The notes beneath the pieces were generated by a model that searched no databases, had not been told where the DNA came from, and saw only the letters and a program-made list of their open reading frames with translations. A DNA stretch of 23,539 nucleotides from Candidatus Aminicenantota bacterium (GTDB lineage Bacteria; Acidobacteriota; Aminicenantia; Aminicenantales; Aminicenantaceae), in contig JAUWYH010000003.1 of assembly GCA_030615975.1 (NCBI GenBank), positions 1 to 23,539 on the forward strand, written 5' to 3'. Positions 15,293-22,541 of this stretch are shown here, one piece after another (the first letter of the stretch is position 1; every line of letters begins with the position of its first letter). Position numbers and translations under genes: made by a program.

Positions 15293-15356
15293 TTTTAATC
15301 AAGCAACTTTGGGACATGTCTGACTAATGAATTGACTGAGACACTGAGTCAAACAG

Positions 15357-16013
15357 TTACGATTTTATAGAATTTATTTTCGCCAGTTGCTTTTCTTCTC
15401 CCATGATGACCAAGATGTCGCTGTCTTTGATAACAAAATCTGCTTTAGGGGTAAAGGTTGTTTTTTCAGGAATAAGTTCTTTGATGGCGATAACTTGGAT
15501 TCCGTATTTGTTTCTTAAATCAAGCTCTCTCAGGCTCTTACCGATGAATTTTTCAGGAGGAGCAATCTCTTCTATTCCAAAACCCGAAATAAGAGGAAGA
15601 TATTCCAATATATTGGGATTGCTCAACTTAAGCGCTGTTTTTATAGCCATATCTTTCTCAGGATAGATAACTTCTGTCGCTCCCACTGCTTCCAATACTT
15701 TAGCGTGATCCTCTGTCAAAGCTTTGGCCACTATTCGTTTTGCGCCTATTTCATGAAGATAAAGAACCGTAAGTATAGAAGATTCCATCTCTGGACCTGA
15801 GCTGACGACAACAGCATCCATATCTTGAATACCCAAAGCTTGAAGGTTTTCCTTATCAGCGGCATCCATGCTCACAGCATGAGAAACAAGATTCTTGACA
15901 TCCTCAATTTTTTCTTTATCATTATCCACTGCCAAGACTTCATTCCCTTTCTCATAAAGAGTTTTGGCCACATATGAGCCGAAGCTCCCAAGCCCAATTA
16001 CTGCAAATTTCAT
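15357..16013 (-). CDS. ktrA: KtrA/TrkA-type potassium channel regulatory subunit (RCK)
   Basis: Cytosolic RCK protein that gates a KtrB/TrkH potassium transporter in response to nucleotides. The TrkA-N Rossmann domain occupies about residues 1-125, with FAVIGLGSFGSYVAKTLYEKG (glycine motif G-x-G-x2-G) and the acidic strand end VLAVDND. The TrkA-C domain occupies about 135-218, with KFIGKSLRELDLRNKYGIQV. At 218 aa there is one RCK module, as in KtrA rather than the doubled E. coli TrkA. The ATG at 16013 has a strong Shine-Dalgarno (AAAGGAG, upstream on the minus strand). The gene follows the transporter gene by 23 bases on the same strand, clearly one operon. Confidence 0.93.
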   Translation of the reverse strand: MKFAVIGLGSFGSYVAKTLYEKGNEVLAVDNDKEKIEDVKNLVSHAVSMDAADKENLQALGIQDMDAVVVSSGPEMESSILTVLYLHEIGAKRIVAKALTEDHAKVLEAVGATEVIYPEKDMAIKTALKLSNPNILEYLPLISGFGIEEIAPPEKFIGKSLRELDLRNKYGIQVIAIKELIPEKTTFTPKADFVIKDSDILVIMGEEKQLAKINSIKS

Positions 16014-16036
16014 GGCTTCAAATCTCCTTTTTGTCT

Positions 16037-17374
16037 CTATCCTACCATAACAGTTTCTTCAGCATATTCAAATCTTCCATAAGCTCTCTCCCTGCTAAAA
16101 GCATACAACAGAGTCAAAGGGCCAATCCTGCCGATGTACATCGTGAGAATAATCACTATCTTGCCTATAGCGGTCAGTTTCATGGTTATTCCCAAAGAGA
16201 GTCCGACTGTACTGAAAGCAGAAAAAACTTCAAAAAGCACCTCTCTCATACTTGCCCCAGGCTGGGTTAAAAAAAGAACAAAGGAGGAAAGGAAAATAAT
16301 GGAGACAGCTAAAGTGACAACCGTAAACGCCTTTATGACCAATTCAAGGGAAAGTGTTCTATAAAAAAGATTGACTGAATCTCTGGCTGTGATTTTTGAT
16401 TTAATGAAGGCAAATATCACTCCTATTGTGCTCGTCTTAACCCCTCCTCCGGTTGAACCTGGGGAGGCTCCTATAAACATCAGCATAATCAAAAGAAAAA
16501 CAACAGCAAAGCTCAATGAATTCAAGTCTATAGTGTTGAAACCTGCTGTGCGAGGAGTAATGATTTGAAAAAGAGATGAAAAAATTTTTTCTTTTGCGGT
16601 GAAAGTTTTTAGGGACTTACCCCATTCAATAAGAAGAAAAAAAACGAAGGAAAAAACAATTAGAAAGAAAGTCAGGGAAAGAACCAATTTGCTATGAAGA
16701 GAAACTTTAAATTTTTTTCTTTTCGTAAAACTTAAAAAAATGCTTTTCACCTCATCGAGGACCAAAAACCCCAACCCTCCAGCCACTATCAGAATGATGA
16801 GGGTTGTGTTTATCCAAGCATCTTTTTTAAAAGCGAGGAAACTGTCGCTGAAAAGAGAAAAACCAGCATTGCAAAAAGCCGATATCGAATGAAAAACTGA
16901 ATGATAAAGTGCCTTCAGCCAGGTGTGCTCTTTTTGCCAACGAAGAAAAAGAGAAAGAGTCCCCACAAGTTCTATGGCCATGGCATAGAGGAAAATGCGC
17001 TTGATAAGGGATTTAATATCTTTTGGTGCTTTATGATGAAATCCTTGTTGAATGATGATCCTGTCCTTTATGGAAATCCTTTTTCCTGCAGCTAATAGGA
17101 TAAGAGTTGAAAAAGTCATGATTCCTAACCCGCCTATTTGAAGGAGAGTGAGAATTATAATCTGACCGACAGGGGTAAAATACGTTGCTGTATCCTGGAC
17201 GATAAGCCCTGTCACACAAACTCCGGAGGTAGCTGTGAAAAGAGCATCAACAAAAGAGATATGGCCTGATTTTGTGGTGAAAGGGAGAAGAAGGAGTGCA
17301 GTCCCCATTAATATAGCAGCAATGAAACTAATCGCCAAGAATTGGGCTGGCTGAAATTCTCTATTTTTTTTAAT
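16037..17374 (-). CDS. ktrB: KtrB/TrkH-type potassium transporter, membrane subunit
   Basis: Integral membrane K+ translocation subunit with four membrane-pore-membrane repeats. Pore-loop signatures are GVCVTGLIVQDT, SAFCNAGFSLFSD, TPRTAGFNTIDLN with SPGSTGGGVKTST following, and FSAFSTVGLSLG. About ten hydrophobic segments are visible. The reading frame is open up to a TTG at 17455, but that triplet is part of a perfect TTGACA -35 box. I prefer ATT at 17374: it has AAGAGG 6 bases upstream and gives an N-terminus (KKNREFQPAQFLAISF) like that of typical family members, about 445 aa in total. No ATG or GTG is available between these two positions. ATT starts are rare, so the start is uncertain; the family assignment is not. 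It forms an operon with ktrA downstream. Confidence 0.85.
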   Translation of the reverse strand: MKKNREFQPAQFLAISFIAAILMGTALLLLPFTTKSGHISFVDALFTATSGVCVTGLIVQDTATYFTPVGQIIILTLLQIGGLGIMTFSTLILLAAGKRISIKDRIIIQQGFHHKAPKDIKSLIKRIFLYAMAIELVGTLSLFLRWQKEHTWLKALYHSVFHSISAFCNAGFSLFSDSFLAFKKDAWINTTLIILIVAGGLGFLVLDEVKSIFLSFTKRKKFKVSLHSKLVLSLTFFLIVFSFVFFLLIEWGKSLKTFTAKEKIFSSLFQIITPRTAGFNTIDLNSLSFAVVFLLIMLMFIGASPGSTGGGVKTSTIGVIFAFIKSKITARDSVNLFYRTLSLELVIKAFTVVTLAVSIIFLSSFVLFLTQPGASMREVLFEVFSAFSTVGLSLGITMKLTAIGKIVIILTMYIGRIGPLTLLYAFSRERAYGRFEYAEETVMVG

Positions 17375-17426
17375 TTTTTTCCTCTTCTTTATAATATTTT
17401 TCTTTCTCCAGAACCAGCAAATATCA

Positions 17427-17455
17427 AATCTATTACTTAATAAAAACTTTGTCAA
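17427..17455 (-). promoter_or_regulatory. Predicted sigma-70 promoter of ktrBA
   Basis: On the minus strand: perfect TTGACA (17455-17450), a 17-base spacer and TAGATT (17432-17427, 4 of 6 consensus). Transcription would begin near 17420, giving a leader of about 45 bases to the proposed ATT start, with AAGAGG as ribosome-binding site. If real, the promoter excludes TTG 17455 as the start codon. Confidence 0.6.
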
Positions 17456-17458
17456 TTA

Positions 17459-17555
17459 CGTCCAGCAGGAAGCATTTCATTTTCCGGTGTTTTCGAATCA
17501 CCCAGCCCGATCATAGGCCCTCCATCACGGAAAATGAATGCTTGCCGTCCAGCAG
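17459..17555. mobile_element. Small MITE-like element with terminal inverted repeats and flanking direct repeats
   Basis: CGTCCAGCAG occurs at 17459-17468 and again at 17546-17555 as a direct repeat. Just inside lie imperfect inverted repeats: AAGCATTTCATTTTCCGGTG (17470-17489) and the complement of AAGCATTCATTTTCCGTG (17526-17543), two single-base gaps apart. The element between the direct repeats is 77 bases and has no coding capacity. The arrangement is that of a non-autonomous insertion with a 10-base target duplication. A regulatory palindrome is the alternative, since it sits between two divergent promoters. Confidence 0.5.
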
Positions 17556-17561
17556 CCTCAT

Positions 17562-17590
17562 TTGACAATAATCCAGGCATATGCTACTTT
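17562..17590 (+). promoter_or_regulatory. Predicted promoter of the tol operon
   Basis: TTGACA at 17562-17567 matches the -35 consensus perfectly. At 17-base spacing the -10 is TACTTT (17585-17590), a weak match. Transcription would start near 17597, about 8 bases before the tolQ ATG at 17605, and no Shine-Dalgarno is present. A TATAAA at 17597-17602 is too close to the start codon to be a useful -10. Confidence 0.4.
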
Positions 17591-17604
17591 TTTCATTATA
17601 AAAT

Positions 17605-18267
17605 ATGAATTTTCTAAAACTTATTTTAGAGGCTGGGATCGTTGTTCAAGCAGTGATTCTTATTCTCATTCTCTTCTCTGTCTTTTCGTGGGCTATCATT
17701 TTTTTCAAAAGAAATACACTGAAATCTGCTGCTTCTCAGTCTCAAAAATTCTTGACTATCTTTAGACGAAGCAAAAATCTTTATGAAGTCAATGAAGCTG
17801 CTAGAAAATACCAGGCCAGCCCGCTGGCTACACTCTTTCGCTCTGGTTTCAAAGAACTTTCTTATCAGACCAAATCAAATCCCAATCCATTCCTCAGCTC
17901 AGCAAAACTAGAAAGTGTGAATCGTGCCTTAGTTAAAGCCTCAAACAAGGAAATATCCAGACTGGAAAGAATGATGAGTTTTTTAGCGACCACTGGAAGC
18001 GTGACTCCTTTCATAGGTCTGTTTGGAACGGTCTGGGGAATAATGGATGCTTTCCAAAGAATTGGGATAGAGCGCTCAGCCAGTCTGGTGACAGTGGCTC
18101 CGGGTATTGCCGAGGCGCTCATTGCTACTGCAGCCGGGCTTTTTGCAGCCGTACCGGCTGTAATCGCTTACAACCATTTTCTCCATCGAATAAAAGATTT
18201 GATAACAGAAATGGAGGATTTTTCATTTGAGTTTCTGAATTTAGCAGAAAGAATCTATGGCTCTTAA
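17605..18267 (+). CDS. tolQ: TolQ/ExbB-family proton-channel protein
   Basis: Inner-membrane subunit of the proton-motive-force motor that drives Tol-Pal envelope constriction. The N-terminal helix is at about residues 8-34 (LEAGIVVQAVILILILFSVFSWAIIFFKR), followed by a long cytosolic loop. The conserved pair of helices comes next: FLATTGSVTPFIGLFGTVWGIMDAFQ (about 130-155) and VAPGIAEALIATAAGLFAAVPAVIAYN (about 165-195). The Thr and Gly residues lining the channel are in place. At 220 aa the length is normal. The start matches the usual family N-terminus but lacks a Shine-Dalgarno. The TolQ rather than ExbB label rests on tolB, pal and cpoB downstream. The tolR ATG overlaps its end by 11 bases. 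Confidence 0.93.
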   Translation: MNFLKLILEAGIVVQAVILILILFSVFSWAIIFFKRNTLKSAASQSQKFLTIFRRSKNLYEVNEAARKYQASPLATLFRSGFKELSYQTKSNPNPFLSSAKLESVNRALVKASNKEISRLERMMSFLATTGSVTPFIGLFGTVWGIMDAFQRIGIERSASLVTVAPGIAEALIATAAGLFAAVPAVIAYNHFLHRIKDLITEMEDFSFEFLNLAERIYGS

Positions 18268-18691
18268 AACACCTCCCATAACCAAGAGACAGATAGGAAC
18301 TTCTCTGTCTGAAATAAACGTAACGCCTTTTGTCGATGTAATGCTCGTTCTTCTCATCATTTTTATGGTCACAGCTCCGATGATCCAATCAGGAATCGGA
18401 GTCAACCTGCCTCAAGCAGAAACGGATGCAGTTCCAGCAGAGGAAGGATTAACGCTCACCATCACGAAGGATCGATACATCCATATCGAAGATTCAATCA
18501 TCAATCAGTTCCTTTTAGAACAAAAATTGAAAGAATATTTCTTCGGAAAAGAGAAAAAAATCGTGTTTATTAGGGCAGATGAGAGCCTTCCTTACGGCTT
18601 TGTGATCCGGATACTGGATATAGCAAAAAAGGCTGGTATAGAAATCGTGGGTCTCGTGGTAGAGCCTTTAGAACTAGAAGAAAAAAAATGA
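18257..18691 (+). CDS. tolR: TolR/ExbD-family proton-channel protein
   Basis: Partner of TolQ in the inner-membrane motor. A short cytosolic N-terminus is followed by one membrane helix at about residues 23-43 (VTPFVDVMLVLLIIFMVTAP). This contains the conserved Asp (in FVDVMLVL) that carries protons. The periplasmic domain, about 45-144, includes GVNLPQAETDAVPAEEGLTL and VFIRADESLPYGFVIRILDIAKKAGI. At 144 aa the length is normal. The ATG overlaps the tolQ end, and the TGA stop overlaps the start of the next gene in an ATGA arrangement, so translation is coupled through the operon. Confidence 0.94.
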   Translation: MALKTPPITKRQIGTSLSEINVTPFVDVMLVLLIIFMVTAPMIQSGIGVNLPQAETDAVPAEEGLTLTITKDRYIHIEDSIINQFLLEQKLKEYFFGKEKKIVFIRADESLPYGFVIRILDIAKKAGIEIVGLVVEPLELEEKK

Positions 18692-19506
18692 GAATGACGG
18701 CCATAAACAAAGATTACGGTGCCTTCAAAAAAGCCATGATCTTATCTTTAACTTTTCACTTGAGTTTATTCCTTTTTATTCTTCTCTCGCCATATTTTCC
18801 CAAATCTCCTCGAAAAGAAATGATCCATTATGTCAATATCATCTCCTTTCCCCAAGGAGGAGGTGGAGGCCTTCATGGAGGTGGTGTAGGAGGAGAAAAA
18901 TTCGTTGAAACAGCCATACCTGAAAGAGAAACTCTAAGAGATCTGACAACACCTCAAAAACTAGAGCAAGAAATTTCCCCATCCTTAAGACATCCGGTCG
19001 AAAAGCCGAAAAAAGAAAAACCGGCCAAGAAAAAGAAAAAAACTGTGATTCAAAAGCGGGAGAAGGCCCCAAAGAGCAGTTTACAAGCTCAGAAAGGCAG
19101 CGAAACCTCGAGTAAAGGGAAAGGATCAGGCTCCGGGTTAAGGATTGGTTTTGGCAGCGGTAAAGGCGGAGGATCTGGTTTCCAATCTCCATATTCTTCT
19201 CAAATTGGCCTCTCCAGCTTCCCCTTCACCTACTATCTTCAAATCATTATCGACAGAGTCTCAAGCAACTGGTTCACTTCTCTTGTCGAGCCCGGAATAA
19301 GAGGACATTTTCAAGTAACTGTCTATTTTAAAATCTACACAAACGGCAAGATTTCGGATCTAAAAATTGAAGAATCAAGTGAAATGAAATCTCTTGATTT
19401 ATCCGCTTTGCGGGCTATCCAAACATCTGCTCCATTCCCTCCTCTTCCTAGAGAATATAAAGATGAATACTTAGGAATTCATCTTATATTTGAGCATTCT
19501 AAATGA
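18688..19506 (+). CDS. TolA/TonB-like energy-transducing periplasmic protein
   Basis: Links the TolQR motor to the periplasm and outer membrane. One N-terminal membrane anchor lies at about residues 15-34 (MILSLTFHLSLFLFILLSPYF). A low-complexity linker follows, with a Gly-rich patch (GGGGGLHGGGVGG, about 56-68), a Lys/Pro-rich stretch (about 105-125) and a second Gly/Ser-rich patch (about 145-170). The C-terminal TonB/TolA domain is at about 180-272 (YYLQIIIDRVSSNW, VYFKIYTNGKISDLKIEESS, LDLSALRAIQTSAPFPPLP). Position between tolR and tolB argues for the TolA role, while the C-terminal domain reads more like TonB. The linker is shorter than the long helical domain of E. coli TolA. The start overlaps the tolR stop (ATGA), and the end overlaps tolB likewise. 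Confidence 0.88.
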   Translation: MRMTAINKDYGAFKKAMILSLTFHLSLFLFILLSPYFPKSPRKEMIHYVNIISFPQGGGGGLHGGGVGGEKFVETAIPERETLRDLTTPQKLEQEISPSLRHPVEKPKKEKPAKKKKKTVIQKREKAPKSSLQAQKGSETSSKGKGSGSGLRIGFGSGKGGGSGFQSPYSSQIGLSSFPFTYYLQIIIDRVSSNWFTSLVEPGIRGHFQVTVYFKIYTNGKISDLKIEESSEMKSLDLSALRAIQTSAPFPPLPREYKDEYLGIHLIFEHSK

Positions 19507-20792
19507 AAATAAAGATTATCTTCTTTTCTATCAGTCTTCTTCTGCTTATCCTTTTACTCCTCTATCCTCAACAGGAAGTGGTGTTAAGCATAAAAGAAGG
19601 AATGCCAAAAATTCCAGTAGCTATTCCTAAATTCATAATCCACAACTCCTCCCCCAAGATATCTGCGGCTGCGGAAGAGCTTCATCAAATCCTCTTAGTC
19701 GATTTAGAGTACACCCGTGTTTTCCAACCCTTGCCAAAAAGTTATTACAATTACATCCGACCAATAAACCCGCGAAAAATATTCTTCAAGGATTGGGAAT
19801 CTATCCAGGCTAAGATCCTTTTTGTTGGCGAAATTTCAGCTAATGAAGGAGAAAATATTCTCTTCGAGGGAAAAATTTATGATGTCAAGGGAGGACGATT
19901 TATTTTTGGAAAGCGTTACCAGGCAGAAACAACTCTTCTCCGCTTAGTGGCTCACAAAATGGCAGATGAAATCATGAAAATTTTTGGAGAAAAGACAATT
20001 TTCACTTCCAAAATCGTCTTTATATCTAATAGAGACGGCAACGACGAGCTCTACATGATGGATTACGACGGCCACAACCAAACACGCCTGACTTTTAACA
20101 AAGTCATAGACTACATGCCAGCCTGGTCAGCGGAAGGAAAAGAAATTGCTTACACTTCTTATCGAAAAAATAGAGCAAGCCTTTACATTCTGAACCCTTA
20201 TGAGGGAAAAATAACAGAAATCCTCAGTAAAGGAACAAATTTCGCTCCTGCCTTTTCTCCTGATGGGAAAAAATTAGCCTTTTGCTCAACTGTAGATAAA
20301 GGGAATTCTGAAATATACGTGGCTACAAGCGAAGGCAAAAAAATAAAAAGATTGACTTTTAATAAGGCGATCGATACTGCTCCCTCATGGTCCCCCACGA
20401 GTCGGGAGATAGCCTTTACTTCTGACAGGGGAGGCACACCTCAAATTTATATCATGGATGCAGAAGGGTCGAACGTCAGAAGGATCAGTTTTGGCGGAAG
20501 CTATCATGATGCACCATCCTGGTCTCCTGCAGGTGATCGAATCGCCTATGTTTCCCGAGTAGACCAGATACATGATCTATACGTGATAAATCTCCGAACA
20601 AAACAGATTATAAAACTCACAGAGAGCAATGCTCGGAACGAATCCCCTTGCTGGTCACCTGACGGACGGCATCTCGTCTTCTCCTCTAATCTAACCGGAA
20701 CCATTCAAATTTGCACCATTGATTATAACGGCGCCAATATGCGACGCCTGACTTCGATGGGAGAAAATAAACTCCCTGATTGGTCTCGTTAA
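19503..20792 (+). CDS. tolB: Tol-Pal system protein TolB
   Basis: Periplasmic beta-propeller that binds Pal and is released by the TolQRA motor. The N-terminus is a signal peptide (about residues 1-24, very Leu/Ile-rich). The TolB N-terminal domain covers about 25-165 (IPVAIPKFIIHNSSPKIS, LEYTRVFQPLPKSYY, VGEISANEGENILFEGKIYD). Six PD40/WD40-like blades follow from about 170 to 429. They show repeated units such as IVFISNRDGNDELYMMDYDG, AWSAEGKEIAYTSYR, SWSPTSREIAFTSDRGG, SWSPAGDRIAYVSR and CWSPDGRHLVFSSNLTG. At 429 aa the length is normal. It overlaps the preceding gene by 4 bases and is the last gene before a 340-base gap. Pal follows with its own promoter. Confidence 0.95.
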   Translation: MKIKIIFFSISLLLLILLLLYPQQEVVLSIKEGMPKIPVAIPKFIIHNSSPKISAAAEELHQILLVDLEYTRVFQPLPKSYYNYIRPINPRKIFFKDWESIQAKILFVGEISANEGENILFEGKIYDVKGGRFIFGKRYQAETTLLRLVAHKMADEIMKIFGEKTIFTSKIVFISNRDGNDELYMMDYDGHNQTRLTFNKVIDYMPAWSAEGKEIAYTSYRKNRASLYILNPYEGKITEILSKGTNFAPAFSPDGKKLAFCSTVDKGNSEIYVATSEGKKIKRLTFNKAIDTAPSWSPTSREIAFTSDRGGTPQIYIMDAEGSNVRRISFGGSYHDAPSWSPAGDRIAYVSRVDQIHDLYVINLRTKQIIKLTESNARNESPCWSPDGRHLVFSSNLTGTIQICTIDYNGANMRRLTSMGENKLPDWSR

Positions 20793-20797
20793 AAATT

Positions 20798-20821
20798 GTA
20801 GGGCCGTTTCCCGAACGGGCC
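20798..20821. repeat. GC-rich hairpin after tolB
   Basis: GGGCCGTT and AACGGGCC (within 20801-20821) form a hairpin with a single bulge directly after the tolB stop. GTA precedes it and no T-run follows, so a standard terminator is unlikely on the plus strand. It resembles the GTAGGGGCG-type dispersed intergenic repeats seen in many environmental genomes; that comparison is from memory. Confidence 0.4.
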
Positions 20822-20841
20822 AACTAAATTATAGTTGATAG

Positions 20842-21120
20842 TTTAGAGTATCGGAATTTGAAAGTTTTTTAGCTTCAGACTTAGATTATATTAGAGAGGA
20901 TACATTTTAAAAGATATTTGAGCTGGCAAGGGAAGTGGAGAGGATGCTCAAGGCTTTGATTGATTCGCTGGAGAAGAAACCCTTGACTCCTTGGAACCTC
21001 GAAACCTTTGCCGAGCGAAGCGAGGCATATTTTATATTGACAGAAACTGAGTTTAATTGTATAAAGTTGATGACAGAATCAGAAATCATTATTAAAGTGG
21101 GTAAGAACAAAACTCACTAA
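20842..21120 (+). pseudogene. Decayed four-helix-bundle protein (S23/IVP-type) fragment
   Basis: One frame reads FRVSEFESFLASDLDYIRED, then TF, a TAA at 20908-20910, then KIFELAREVERMLKALIDSL and a variable tail ending at 21120. Across the stop this matches my memory of the last two helices of four-helix-bundle proteins (pattern SLaELEsfL-lA-dLgYI, then eL--EvgRMLnaLI-SL). The N-terminal helices are missing and an in-frame stop interrupts the rest, so I read it as a 5'-truncated, nonsense-mutated relic. A short frame from GTG 20935 could still be translated (61 codons), but that start would lie inside the last helix. The region separates tolB from pal and now contains the pal promoter. Confidence 0.6.
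21037..21065 (+). promoter_or_regulatory. Strong sigma-70 promoter of pal-cpoB-ssb
   Basis: Perfect TTGACA (21037-21042), a 17-base spacer and TATAAA (21060-21065, 5 of 6 consensus). The transcription start is predicted near 21072, giving a leader of about 60 bases with AAAGGAG (21120-21126) before the pal ATG. It lies inside the decayed four-helix-bundle gene. Confidence 0.7.
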
Positions 21121-21131
21121 AAGGAGACGAA

Positions 21132-21683
21132 ATGAAAAAAACACTCATTTTTTCTTTAGTTTGCATCCTGGCTTTTTCTTTTTTTCTTTCTTGCCGTAAA
21201 AAAGTAGAAGAAGCCCCTCCGCCGCCACCTCAAGTGAAAGAGCAACCCAAAGTGGAAAAAGTTGAAAAACCGCCTGTGGTTAAAGAACCCGAATTGACTG
21301 AAGAAGAGATATTCATGGCTAAATCTCTTGAAGAAATCAACAAAGAAGCCCCTCTTAACATGATACATTTCGACTATGACAAGTACTTCATCCGTGACGA
21401 TGCGAAACCTGTGCTAGAAAAAAACGCGAATTGGTTGAACAAGTTTAAATCAGTGAAGATTCTTATCGAAGGCCATTGTGATGAAAGAGGAACCGAAGAG
21501 TACAACCTTGCTCTTGGCGAAAAAAGATCAAAGTCCACCCTCGACTATCTCGTTTCTCTCGGAATATCTCAAGATAGAATAGAAATCATCTCCTACGGCA
21601 AAAGCCAACCTTTAGATCCTGGACATAATGAAATAGCCTGGCAAAAAAACAGACGATCTAACTTCATGATTATCGTTAAATAA
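21132..21683 (+). CDS. pal: Peptidoglycan-associated lipoprotein Pal (OmpA-like)
   Basis: Outer-membrane lipoprotein that binds peptidoglycan and TolB. A lipoprotein signal peptide (residues 1-20) ends in FFLSC, so Cys21 is the predicted lipidated residue. The -3 position is Phe rather than the usual Leu, a slight deviation. A Pro/Lys/Glu-rich linker spans about 25-60. The OmpA C-terminal domain spans about 75-183, with IHFDYDKYFIRDDAKPVLEKNA, the peptidoglycan-binding motif IEGHCDERGTEEYNLALGEKR and the end motif NRRSNFMII. At 183 aa the length is normal. The ATG at 21132 has a strong AAAGGAG and its own promoter, so pal can be expressed apart from tolQRAB. CpoB follows after 3 bases. Confidence 0.96.
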   Translation: MKKTLIFSLVCILAFSFFLSCRKKVEEAPPPPPQVKEQPKVEKVEKPPVVKEPELTEEEIFMAKSLEEINKEAPLNMIHFDYDKYFIRDDAKPVLEKNANWLNKFKSVKILIEGHCDERGTEEYNLALGEKRSKSTLDYLVSLGISQDRIEIISYGKSQPLDPGHNEIAWQKNRRSNFMIIVK

Positions 21684-21686
21684 TTT

Positions 21687-22541
21687 ATGCACAAAAAAAT
21701 TTCTTCTGGGATATTTCTTATCCTCTTTTGGCCTCTCCTCTTAGGAGGAGTTGATAAAAGCAAAAAAGCCTATGAACTCATCTACAAAGATGTACAGCTC
21801 CTCAAGCAAAAAATCATCCAACTTAATGAAAATATAGAAAACAACACAGAAGATATAAAACTCATAAAAAAACAACTCGAAGAACTTCTCACCCTGGCTA
21901 GGCTCTTCCAAACAGAACAGGCAAGTTTCAAAGAAGATCAAAAAAAGATTCCAGCTCAATACCTCGTGCTTCTTGAAAAAATAGAATCTGTGAATTCTCA
22001 GCTAACAAAATTTTCTGAAGAGCTATTGGAAATAAAAAGAGCGTCTTTCTTCCAACCAGAACAAGAGGATGAACGGAAAAATGAACAAAAAACTTCTCAA
22101 AAAGAAGCAGAAGAAGAAACCACTCAAACACCTATTTTTTCTCCTTCGCTCTCTCCTCAAAAAGTCTACAACACGGCCTATTCAGATTATTTAAAAGGAA
22201 ATTTTCAATTGGCGATCGAGGGCTTCACTCTCTATATAGATCAATTTCCCGAGAGCCCACTTGCCGACAATGCCTTATACTGGATAGGCGAGTGCCATTT
22301 CAGCCAAAAGGAATTCGAAAAAGCTATTGACCAGTTTAACACATTGATTCTTATTTATCCGCGTGCAGACAAGATTCCAGCCGCTTATTTGAAAAAGGGA
22401 ATAAGCCTCATTGAACTCGGAAAAAAGGAAGAAGCTCTGGTGGTGTTCAAACTTCTGATAAGCAAATATCCTCTTGAAGAAGAAACTAAGATCGCCCAGC
22501 AAAAAATTAAAGAATTACTTTCCGAAAATGAGAGACATTAA
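21687..22541 (+). CDS. cpoB: Tol-Pal cell-division coordinator CpoB (YbgF)
   Basis: Periplasmic protein that couples Tol-Pal action with peptidoglycan synthesis at the septum. An N-terminal signal peptide spans about residues 1-22 (ISSGIFLILFWPLLLGG). A coiled-coil trimerisation region runs from about 30 to 125 (DVQLLKQKIIQLNENIENNT onwards). An acidic/Gln-rich linker follows, then three TPR repeats from about 155 to 280: VYNTAYSDYLKGNFQLAIEG, ADNALYWIGECHFSQKEFEK and PAAYLKKGISLIELGKKEEA. The coiled coil is longer than in E. coli CpoB. At 284 aa the overall length is normal. The start ATG lies 3 bases after the pal stop without a clear Shine-Dalgarno, so it is probably coupled. Its last 14 bases overlap the ssb start. 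Confidence 0.93.
   Translation: MHKKISSGIFLILFWPLLLGGVDKSKKAYELIYKDVQLLKQKIIQLNENIENNTEDIKLIKKQLEELLTLARLFQTEQASFKEDQKKIPAQYLVLLEKIESVNSQLTKFSEELLEIKRASFFQPEQEDERKNEQKTSQKEAEEETTQTPIFSPSLSPQKVYNTAYSDYLKGNFQLAIEGFTLYIDQFPESPLADNALYWIGECHFSQKEFEKAIDQFNTLILIYPRADKIPAAYLKKGISLIELGKKEEALVVFKLLISKYPLEEETKIAQQKIKELLSENERH

Noticed and set aside
17375..17455. TTG start for ktrB at 17455
   Set aside because: The TTG overlaps a perfect -35 box and the added residues do not resemble a KtrB N-terminus. It is kept only as a fallback.
22474..22527. Longer ssb with 18 extra N-terminal residues
   Set aside because: The extension is cpoB coding sequence in another frame. SSB proteins normally begin just before the NKVILIGRLG strand, which fits ATG 22528.
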